A DNA stretch of 45,883 nt from Muribaculaceae bacterium. GTDB lineage: Bacteria; Bacteroidota; Bacteroidia; Bacteroidales; Muribaculaceae. Below the pieces are notes generated by a model. It saw only the letters and a program-made list of their open reading frames with translations, was not told the DNA's origin and did not search any database. Below are positions 1-7,700 of this stretch, piece after piece. Both the position numbers and the translations under genes were made by a program. Within the stretch, counting starts at the first letter, position 1, and every line of letters starts with the position of its first letter. The stretch covers positions 1 to 45,883 of the forward strand of contig JAFLTJ010000009.1 in the NCBI GenBank assembly GCA_022510465.1, given 5' to 3'.

Positions 1-45
1 GTCGCTAGCGTTCATCCTGAGCCAGGATCAAACTCTTCGTTGTTT
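1..45 (-). rRNA. 16S ribosomal RNA, 5' end only (partial)
   Basis: Read on the minus strand, the first 40-45 bases give the universal bacterial 16S 5' region, with the AGAGTTTGATCCTGGCTCAG primer site followed by GATGAACGCTAGCGAC. The gene continues out of the window to the left. The exact mature 5' end is uncertain by a few bases. It is transcribed divergently from dnaE. Confidence 0.97.
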
Positions 46-258
46 ATCTCGTTTTGTTCTTTTTCTACTCTTTTGAAGTTCAAAAAAAACTTGAAGTTGT
101 CTTTGCTTCCCGAAGATTCTTACGATTCCGTCTTTCCTGACCGTCGGACTTTATTTCCTTTAAAGAATGACAGGGCCATTTTTTTAATGACTCTTGTACT
201 ACTTCTTATCTATTCAATCTTTCAGTGTTCTCTGTGCCCTTGTTTTCCAAAAGCGGTG
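46..258 (-). other. rRNA operon leader (5' external transcribed spacer)
   Basis: About 210 nt lie between the predicted transcription start near 252 and the 16S 5' end. The stretch is pyrimidine-rich on the plus strand and holds no credible gene; a 121-codon plus-strand frame through it is antisense to this leader. In rRNA operons this spacer normally carries antitermination and processing elements, but I did not identify individual boxes. Confidence 0.6.
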
Positions 259-289
259 CAAAGTTATGCTATCATTTTGATTCTGCAAA
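259..289 (-). promoter_or_regulatory. rRNA operon promoter
   Basis: On the minus strand there is a -33 TTTG (286-289), exactly 19 nt, then a -7 TAACTTTG (259-266). This matches the Bacteroidota primary-sigma consensus TTTG-N19-TAnnTTTG without mismatch. Transcription should start near 252 and run toward the 16S gene. Confidence 0.85.
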
Positions 290-509
290 ATATTTCAAAG
301 CTGTTTTTTCACGAAACTCTGCACCCGCTCCCGGTTAAGGCGCTATCATTCGGCCGATTATATGTTTTTAATCATCGTTTTACTTTAACTTTCTTTAACA
401 TATAGAGACAAGTTTTAATGATTCTTAGAAATTACAGGAGCGGGGTAACTTATAGAATCGGGAGGTAAGTTTGTAAATTTATGGGGTGTATTATGTGAGA
501 TTTTTGTCG

Positions 510-554
510 TATATTTGCAGTTGAATATCCGCCGAGTCACAGGCCGGCGGGTAT
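510..554 (+). promoter_or_regulatory. dnaE promoter -7 element and 5'-terminal hairpin
   Basis: TATATTTG at 510-517 fits the -7 consensus; no clean -33 TTTG is present at the right distance. The start of transcription would be near 521-525. That is where a 10-bp hairpin begins: 525-534 pairs with 545-554, with one G-U pair and a 10-nt loop. The mRNA would therefore begin with a stem-loop, followed by about 36 nt to the dnaE ATG. Confidence 0.55.
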
Positions 555-590
555 CGCATTCTTACACACGATTAACGGGATTTATAGATA

Positions 591-3500
591 ATGGCACAGG
601 ATTTTGTTCATTTACATGTTCATTCACAATATTCGCTACTTGACGGACAGGCCTCGATAGAGGGGCTTGTTGACAAGGCTATTGCAGACGGAATGAGGGG
701 GATTGCGCTGACGGACCATGGAAATATGTTCGGGGCGAAAGAGTTGTATAACTACGTTTCAAAGATTAACGGCAAAACGAGGGGTAAAATCAAGGATTTA
801 CAGAAAGAGGCCGATGCGGCTGCTGCGTCGGGGAATGATGAGGAAAGCGCCCGCCTAAGAATGGAGGCAGAGGCCATGAAAGAGAAATTTTTCAAGCCGA
901 TTCTGGGCTGCGAAATGTATGTTGCCGACGGCTTGCAAACCGAGGTTGCTGACAAGAAAGATATCGGCCGTCACCTTGTTGTGCTGGCAAAAAACGCGAC
1001 CGGCTACAAGAATCTGATAAAGCTTGTATCGGATGCGTGGACAAAGGGATTTTACAGTCATCCCCGAACCGACCGTGAACAGCTTAAGGCCCACCGAGAG
1101 GGGTTGATAGTTTGCTCGGCCTGCCTTGGAGGGGAGATTCCGCGTTTAATCATGCGCGGAGAGCTTGACGAGGCAGAGCAGCGGGTATTGTGGTACAAAG
1201 AGACTTTTGGCGATGATTATTACATTGAATTACAGCGTCATAAATCAACAGAACATGGCCGGAATGATGTGTGGGAGCGGCAGCAGGAGGTAAATCCGGT
1301 ATTGGTGGAGCTTGCCCGCAAGCATGGTATCAAACTTGTGGCGACCAATGACGCCCATTTTGTCAACGCAGAGGATGCAGAGGCGCATGACCGACTGATA
1401 TGTATCTCAACGGGGAGCTACCTGTCAGACGAAGGGAGAATTAAATACACCAAGCAGGAGTGGCTAAAGAGCCGGGAGGAGATGGCGTCACTGTTCAGCG
1501 ACTGCCCAGAGGCGATAGAAAACACGAATGAGGTTTTGGATAAAGTGGAGGAATATTCGATAGACCACGCTCCTATTATGCCATTTTTTGAGATTCCGGA
1601 ATCGTTTGGAACGGAGGAGGAGTATCGTTCACGGCTGACCAACGAGGATATTTACAACGAGTTCACGCAGGATGAGAACGGAAATGTTGTTCTGACCCGA
1701 GAGGAGGGAGAAGCCAAAATAAAGAAGCTTGGCGGGTATGACAAGCTTTACAGGATAAAGTTTGAGGCAGATTATCTTGCAAAGTTGGCGTATGAGGGGG
1801 CTGAACGCCGCTACGGGTCACCGTTGACCGACGAGCTAAAGGAGCGATTGAACTTTGAACTGTACATAATGAAGACGATGGGATTCCCGGGTTACTTCCT
1901 GATTGTGCAAGACTTTATCAATGTTGCACGCGAAAAGCTCGGTGTAAGTGTAGGGCCCGGGCGTGGCTCGGCGGCCGGCAGTTGCGTGGCCTATTGCCTT
2001 GGAATCACCCAGATTGACCCGGTAAAATATGACCTGCTTTTCGAGCGTTTTTTGAATCCCGACCGAATTTCGTTGCCCGATATCGATATTGACTTTGACG
2101 ATGACGGCCGTGCCGACGTTTTGAAGTATGTAACAGATAAATATGGGGCCGAGAAGGTTGCCCACATAATCACATACGGCACGATGGCCGCCAAAAGTGC
2201 CATCAAGGATGTAGCCCGAGTTGAGCAGCTTCCGCTATCGACAGCCAACAAGCTGGCCAACATGGTGCCAAAGCGAATGCCGACGGTAAACGGGAAGGAG
2301 CTGAAATGCAATCTAAAGAATTGCTATGAGCATGTTCCCGAATTTCAGGCAGAGTTGAACGGGCCTGACACGCTTGTCAAGGAGACGCTTGAGTTTGCCA
2401 AACGCCTGGAAGGGAATGTCAGAAACACGGGTGTTCATGCGTGTGGCGTAATTATCTGTCGCGACGATATAACCGACTGGGTTCCGGTGTCGACAGCCAT
2501 TGAGAAGGGTGGCGACCCCAAAAACAAGACGAAGGTAATCGTGACTCAATATGAGGGTCGAGTAATAGAGGAAACGGGTCTTATCAAGATGGACTTCCTT
2601 GGGCTAAAGACATTGTCGATAATCAAGGAGGCAGTGGCAAATATCGAGCGTACACGTGGCGTCAAGGTAGATATGGATAACATTGACATCACCGACCGAA
2701 AGACCTACGAGTTGTACTGTGACGGGAAAACGACCGGTACGTTCCAGTTTGAATCGGCCGGAATGCAGAAATATCTCCGAGAGCTGCAGCCGTCGACATT
2801 CGAGGACCTTATAGCGATGAACGCACTGTATCGGCCGGGGCCAATGGACTACATTCCCGACTTTATTGCTCGCAAACACGGGCGGTCGCCGATTGTGTAT
2901 GACATCCCTGTGATGGAAAAGTATCTGAAAGATACCTATGGTGTAACCGTATACCAGGAGCAGGTGATGTTGTTGTCGCGATTATTGGCCAACTTTACCC
3001 GCGGCGAGAGCGATACCCTCAGAAAGGCGATGGGAAAGAAGCTTATCGACAAGATGAACCACCTGAAAGGGAAATTCCTTCAGGGGGGTCAGTCTAACGG
3101 ATATGATGTTAAGACGCTTGAGAAAATCTGGGCCGACTGGGAGAAATTTGCATCGTATGCATTCAACAAGAGTCACGCGACATGTTACAGCTGGGTTGCG
3201 TTCCAGACGGCTTACCTAAAGGCAAATTATCCGGCAGAATATATGGCGGCGGTGTTGTCGCGCAACCGGAATGATATAAAGAAGATGTCGGTCTTTATGG
3301 ATGAGTGCAAACGGATGCGAATACCGGTTAAAGGGCCTGATGTAAACGAAAGCTTCGCGGAGTTTGGTGTCAACGCCAAGGGAGAAATCCGTTTTGGGCT
3401 GGCTGCCGTGAAGGGTGTTGGCGAGGGAGTTGTAGAGGGGATTATAGCAGCCCGCAACAATGGCGGCGAATTTGAATCGGTGTGGGACTTTGTAGAGCGA

Positions 3501-4403
3501 GTGCCCTCGGGGATAATGAACCGTCGCACGTTTGAGTCGCTGGCATTGGCCGGAGCGCTTGATTGTTTTACAGAGGCCAAGCGCGAGGATTACTTTATGA
3601 CAAACTCCAAAGGGGAGACATTCTCGGAGACACTGATGCGATACTCACAGCTGTATCAAAGAGAGCGTGACGACTGTAGCATGTCCCTGTTTGGCGACGA
3701 CGATACCGACATATCAAAGGCCGGCCGACCCCCGGTTATAACGGCGCCGGCATGGGTTGACGCCGTGAAGCTGGAAAAGGAGCGAGAGTTGGTGGGGATG
3801 TATCTATCAAGCCATCCGCTTGACGCGTATTTCATGGAATTGAACTATGGCTGCACGATGACGTTGAAAGGCTTCAGCGAAGCAGTTCCGGTTGATGACG
3901 CCGAGATTACGATGGGCGGAATGGTTATTGATTTCACATCGCAGCCGTCGCGCAACGGAGGTCAATACGGGCGATTGAAGGTAGAAGATTACACCGGCAG
4001 CGGCGAGTTTATGCTATTCGGGCAGACCTACATTGATTTTCACAATTATGGAGTCCCGGGCACCCCAATTCTGATTACCGGAGCGTGGCAACGCCGGTAT
4101 GCCAACCAGGAGCTAAGATTTAACATCAAGTCAATCAGATTGTTACAAAGCATGAAAGACTCGATGATAAGGGGTATAACAATTGATTTATATCCCGAGA
4201 AGCTTACCGAAAGCATGTCAAGAGTGCTTCGGGAATACATTGACGAGAGCGGAAACACGGGCGGAGACCTGAATATCAGAGTAATAGACCCGGAGTTGAA
4301 CCGCACCCTGAGATTGTCGTCATCGATGAAGATTAACATAGACCGCAATCTGATAAAGATGCTTGAAGATGAGGAAATATCATTCACTATTGAAAAAACA
4401 TAA
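591..4403 (+). CDS. dnaE: DNA polymerase III subunit alpha
   Basis: This is the catalytic subunit of the replicative DNA polymerase. At 1270 residues it is close to the usual Bacteroidota DnaE length. The N-terminal PHP domain (about residues 1-290) opens with HLHVHSQYSLLDG and keeps the expected metal-binding positions (HxH, LTDHGN, GCE, RHLVVL, NDAHF). The polymerase core shows GPGRGSAAGS near residue 455 and the catalytic PDIDIDFDDDGR near 496-507, then ALYRPGPM and YQEQVM. An OB-fold-like segment and a C-terminal tail-binding region follow. The start follows a 5'UTR with its own promoter and hairpin. trxA begins 14 nt after the stop, so the two may share a transcript. Confidence 0.97.
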   Translation: MAQDFVHLHVHSQYSLLDGQASIEGLVDKAIADGMRGIALTDHGNMFGAKELYNYVSKINGKTRGKIKDLQKEADAAAASGNDEESARLRMEAEAMKEKFFKPILGCEMYVADGLQTEVADKKDIGRHLVVLAKNATGYKNLIKLVSDAWTKGFYSHPRTDREQLKAHREGLIVCSACLGGEIPRLIMRGELDEAEQRVLWYKETFGDDYYIELQRHKSTEHGRNDVWERQQEVNPVLVELARKHGIKLVATNDAHFVNAEDAEAHDRLICISTGSYLSDEGRIKYTKQEWLKSREEMASLFSDCPEAIENTNEVLDKVEEYSIDHAPIMPFFEIPESFGTEEEYRSRLTNEDIYNEFTQDENGNVVLTREEGEAKIKKLGGYDKLYRIKFEADYLAKLAYEGAERRYGSPLTDELKERLNFELYIMKTMGFPGYFLIVQDFINVAREKLGVSVGPGRGSAAGSCVAYCLGITQIDPVKYDLLFERFLNPDRISLPDIDIDFDDDGRADVLKYVTDKYGAEKVAHIITYGTMAAKSAIKDVARVEQLPLSTANKLANMVPKRMPTVNGKELKCNLKNCYEHVPEFQAELNGPDTLVKETLEFAKRLEGNVRNTGVHACGVIICRDDITDWVPVSTAIEKGGDPKNKTKVIVTQYEGRVIEETGLIKMDFLGLKTLSIIKEAVANIERTRGVKVDMDNIDITDRKTYELYCDGKTTGTFQFESAGMQKYLRELQPSTFEDLIAMNALYRPGPMDYIPDFIARKHGRSPIVYDIPVMEKYLKDTYGVTVYQEQVMLLSRLLANFTRGESDTLRKAMGKKLIDKMNHLKGKFLQGGQSNGYDVKTLEKIWADWEKFASYAFNKSHATCYSWVAFQTAYLKANYPAEYMAAVLSRNRNDIKKMSVFMDECKRMRIPVKGPDVNESFAEFGVNAKGEIRFGLAAVKGVGEGVVEGIIAARNNGGEFESVWDFVERVPSGIMNRRTFESLALAGALDCFTEAKREDYFMTNSKGETFSETLMRYSQLYQRERDDCSMSLFGDDDTDISKAGRPPVITAPAWVDAVKLEKERELVGMYLSSHPLDAYFMELNYGCTMTLKGFSEAVPVDDAEITMGGMVIDFTSQPSRNGGQYGRLKVEDYTGSGEFMLFGQTYIDFHNYGVPGTPILITGAWQRRYANQELRFNIKSIRLLQSMKDSMIRGITIDLYPEKLTESMSRVLREYIDESGNTGGDLNIRVIDPELNRTLRLSSSMKINIDRNLIKMLEDEEISFTIEKT

Positions 4404-4417
4404 AAATTTTAACAACA

Positions 4418-4744
4418 ATGGCATTGACATTTACTGACGAGAACGTAAAAGGTTACATTGAATCGGGACAACCGGTTGTAATCGATTTTTGGGCAACATG
4501 GTGCGGCCCGTGTGTAGGCATGGGACCGACTATCGACAAACTTGCAGAAGAGTATGAAGGAAAAGTAGCCGTAGGGAAATACAATATTGACGAGGAGAGC
4601 GACCTGTCAACCGAGTATCGCATCATGTCGATTCCCACGATTCTGTTTTTCAAGAACGGGGAGATGATAAAGGATTTACGTCTGGCCGGGTCGCAGCGGA
4701 TAGAGACGCTTCAAGAGCAGGTTGAGAAGTTGCTCGCTCTTTAA
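4418..4744 (+). CDS. trxA: thioredoxin
   Basis: A 108-residue cytoplasmic thiol-disulfide oxidoreductase. The redox motif WCGPC sits in FWATWCGPC near residues 29-33, and the cis-Pro loop is SIPTILFF near residue 74. Length and fold order match classical thioredoxin 1, with no signal peptide. One atypical point is VGMGP right after the active site, where KxxxP is usual. It lies 14 nt after dnaE and ends before a strong terminator, so it is probably the last gene of a dnaE-trxA transcript. Confidence 0.95.
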   Translation: MALTFTDENVKGYIESGQPVVIDFWATWCGPCVGMGPTIDKLAEEYEGKVAVGKYNIDEESDLSTEYRIMSIPTILFFKNGEMIKDLRLAGSQRIETLQEQVEKLLAL

Positions 4745-4764
4745 CGCATCAGAGATTTATTATC

Positions 4765-4806
4765 AAGAGACTGCCCATCCTTTTATTGTTGGGCAGTCTC
4801 TTTTTG
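4765..4806 (+). terminator. intrinsic terminator after trxA
   Basis: An 11-bp perfect stem pairs 4767-4777 with 4790-4800 around a 12-nt loop and is followed by TTTTTG. It also sits between convergent genes (trxA and the fimbrial tip gene), but it lacks a strong T tract on the minus strand. Confidence 0.9.
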
Positions 4807-4822
4807 TTTGCGAGCAACTATG

Positions 4823-7654
4823 TCAGTCCTCCGGGATAAATCTGATATGATAGATGTATATACTTCCGTTGGGATAAACCCACACATTGGGAGTGTCATA
4901 ATCATAATTCATATCTCCGGGTAAAACTTTCTCTATTTTCAAACTTGTGTTGGTCGATGTATCAATATTGCCCGGAGCTCGGGTTGTTGCTTTAGCTGAT
5001 GTTATCTTTCCGTTTGCCGTCTCCACGTCAACATATCGGTCTGTATTAACAGTTCCGCTATTGTTGGCCGTTGTCCAGACTCTTATACTACCCTTGGATA
5101 CAGCGTGGAATTTGAATCCTCGTATATCTTTCGAACCACTGCCACCACCGGCAAAGTAATAATAGTTACCTGATTTCCCATACTGATTCTTATCATTATT
5201 TCCTGCATAGAAAGTCAGATGCCTAACGGTAAAAGTAGTATTCACGGCAAATGTTCCTGTTGCGGCTCCTCCAAGCGCATTCTTTGCAGCACTTTGCCAG
5301 TCGGCACTGCTAAAGTCCCATTCGGGATTACTATACGTCTTTGACAGCGTAGCCGGTTGTGAACGCAATCCGTCATCACTTAGCGCAATGACCTCAAACG
5401 TACCACGCACATTATCCGATTGGCTTGTATTAAAGAGTCTTAACAATCCGTTTTTGGAGTTTGCATAACGCAAACGGAACGACAACCGGCCGCCGGCATC
5501 CTGATTCAGTGTCACGATATAGCCGTCATTGTCTTTATCAACCGATTGACCCGGGGCAAGCGTTACCACATAAGGCTGGCATCCGGCTTTAGTATGCTCT
5601 GAAGATGTGAAAGTAATTTGATAACGATTGGCATACTTAACCGGGTCCCAGGTTATTGTATGGTCATGGATACCGGCCATCAACATTCCATCGGCAGGAG
5701 CATAGGGCATCTGAATATCCGGAGTCTTGAGTTCCTTAATGTCAGACTGTATGAACGAATAAACAGAGTGCAGAGTAGTTGTCGCGTCGGTAGACCTAAC
5801 AACGCCACAAATATAGAGGGTGTTTCGCTCGCCCTCCTTGCCCCGTGCAAACCTTAATACGGCGTTGGTAGGTATGCTTCGGGTCGATGTATATTCCGAC
5901 AAACTAACTCCATTGATAGTGATTCCATTGTAAAAGTCATTATCGGTGGGTATTGTCTCGACTATGTCACTATTTGACGGATAGGCATTTGAATACATTG
6001 CATATAATTCGGGGTCGCTCACGTCAAGGCGCTTGCCAAAGTATGTTCCGTCTCCATTGTCAATACACCAATATAATTTACCGTCGGGAATGTAAACGTC
6101 ATAACGGTCGCCATCTTTGTCTACACTTACCTTCTCGGTGTCGTTATTCCAGAAATCACCTCCTACACCGGCATTATGGTCCAGGCCGTCATCACTGGTG
6201 ACTTTGACAATAATATCGTTTATACCTTTGATATTGATTTTGTAAGTATAGTTGGTATTGCGGAATGTCGCAAAGTCACGTGATGCCGAGGCCAAATCGG
6301 TGGTATTAGACTCTCCGTTTGCCAAACTGCAATACCCCTCATGAATGATGAAATCAGCGCGGCCCTCATAGCTGCCCGACTTCACATCGGCGCTCAACAC
6401 CATGTAGGTGGCGTTGTTGTTAAACGGGTCGCTCTCGGTTGCACACAGGCTTGTGAACACATCAGAGGTACCAAAACGCTTTTCACGATCATACAGCGAT
6501 TTAACCGAACTCAAACCCCAGTGCTTATTTTCATAATGCCAGTAGCCGAATTTAACGGTAGTAGTATTCGAGGCCGACGATACCGACATCACATCATCAT
6601 CATTCATGAAGAAAACCGCTTCATCGGTCTCCGAAATCTTATCCCCTTCGGCAATAACGGGTGTGCTTTTAATGTAACCTGCATCGCCAAAAAGGTCGGA
6701 TGCGGCAGGTGTTACGTTGAGCCAGCTCTCCGAGTTATAATCCTCAACATTTTCAACCATAGTGTTTTCGCTCAAGAAAACATATTTGGGAAGATTATAG
6801 ACTTTGAATGTAACATTTTCAAATTTCTGAAACGTACGCATATCAACCTCAATCTGGGCGTTGATGTGCGAATACTGACGACGCAGATGTAAAAAGTTGC
6901 CGTTCAGCGCATCCTTCACAACCGCTCTTTTTTTAACATCAAACAGAGCGATTTCTGCAACATTTTTATTGTTTGTCTGCACTGTACCTTCCTCGTCGAC
7001 GCTAAAATTACCGTGACCGCCTTTTCCCATAAAGCCTGAAATCAGAGGATGGTTTTTATCCCCCATCGCAGCCTCGGCCGACGCCGTGCTGACCTGAATG
7101 CGGTAATAATCTTTAAAGCAGGTGATATTGTCAAGAGCCTCTTCAAGCGTTGTTGCCGTGCCATTGCTGTCATACACGCTTATGGCGCTGCCGTCAACCC
7201 CGGTATAGTTAGCCACTCCCGCTATGTATACATTGGCATAGTCATCGTTAAAATAGAGATTATGGAGCGTAATCTTAAACTGGTCGCCAGTACCCTCGGT
7301 ATGGCTTGTATTTGCAAATCCGGTTTGATTGGGGTCAAAAGCCTGTTTCTGCATACCTATCAAACGCCCCGTTCCGACTTCAAACACGCCAACCCATGCC
7401 GAGGTTATCATAAAGTTATCCGAGTCAAAACTTGAACGGGTCTTACTCTCATTACCATCGGCCGAGATAGGCACATCAATGGAGAAAGGCCCATATAAGT
7501 TTTCCCCGTTAGGGCCTTTTATGACATCGGTATACAACTCGTCGACACACGACACCGGAATCAGCATTCCAAGCGTCACGACGAACACCAATGCCAGTCG
7601 GGAAATCAGACGTCGAACCATACTTTTAATATTGCTTATATTTTCTATAGCCAT
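4823..7654 (-). CDS. large fimbrial tip-type lipoprotein (DUF4906-like) with extra C-terminal module
   Basis: A 943-residue exported lipoprotein and the last gene of the fimbrial operon. The N-terminus has a hydrophobic signal and a lipobox ending IPVSC; an internal Met (residue 12, MVRRLISRL) is an alternative start that gives a more usual signal peptide. Residues about 40-640 resemble the large minor subunits found downstream of FimB/Mfa2 genes. Next comes a fibronectin-III-like segment (about 650-780, ITWDPVKYANRYQITF). The C-terminal module (about 790-943) is rich in Gly, Tyr and Trp (GGGSGSKDIRGFKFHAVSKG, IRVWTTANNSG). It looks like a beta-sandwich binding domain and suggests a tip adhesin. 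The gene follows the preceding one by 46 nt. Family level is fairly sure; the adhesin role is inferred. Confidence 0.7.
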   Translation of the reverse strand: MAIENISNIKSMVRRLISRLALVFVVTLGMLIPVSCVDELYTDVIKGPNGENLYGPFSIDVPISADGNESKTRSSFDSDNFMITSAWVGVFEVGTGRLIGMQKQAFDPNQTGFANTSHTEGTGDQFKITLHNLYFNDDYANVYIAGVANYTGVDGSAISVYDSNGTATTLEEALDNITCFKDYYRIQVSTASAEAAMGDKNHPLISGFMGKGGHGNFSVDEEGTVQTNNKNVAEIALFDVKKRAVVKDALNGNFLHLRRQYSHINAQIEVDMRTFQKFENVTFKVYNLPKYVFLSENTMVENVEDYNSESWLNVTPAASDLFGDAGYIKSTPVIAEGDKISETDEAVFFMNDDDVMSVSSASNTTTVKFGYWHYENKHWGLSSVKSLYDREKRFGTSDVFTSLCATESDPFNNNATYMVLSADVKSGSYEGRADFIIHEGYCSLANGESNTTDLASASRDFATFRNTNYTYKINIKGINDIIVKVTSDDGLDHNAGVGGDFWNNDTEKVSVDKDGDRYDVYIPDGKLYWCIDNGDGTYFGKRLDVSDPELYAMYSNAYPSNSDIVETIPTDNDFYNGITINGVSLSEYTSTRSIPTNAVLRFARGKEGERNTLYICGVVRSTDATTTLHSVYSFIQSDIKELKTPDIQMPYAPADGMLMAGIHDHTITWDPVKYANRYQITFTSSEHTKAGCQPYVVTLAPGQSVDKDNDGYIVTLNQDAGGRLSFRLRYANSKNGLLRLFNTSQSDNVRGTFEVIALSDDGLRSQPATLSKTYSNPEWDFSSADWQSAAKNALGGAATGTFAVNTTFTVRHLTFYAGNNDKNQYGKSGNYYYFAGGGSGSKDIRGFKFHAVSKGSIRVWTTANNSGTVNTDRYVDVETANGKITSAKATTRAPGNIDTSTNTSLKIEKVLPGDMNYDYDTPNVWVYPNGSIYIYHIRFIPED

Positions 7655-7700
7655 AACAAGCTCGAAAAGTTTATTTGATTGGTAACTTATATCTCAGCAA

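Noticed and set aside
40-405. 121-codon plus-strand ORF at the left end
   Set aside because: It is antisense to the 16S tip and the rRNA leader/promoter, and its product is low-complexity Phe/Leu/Ser.
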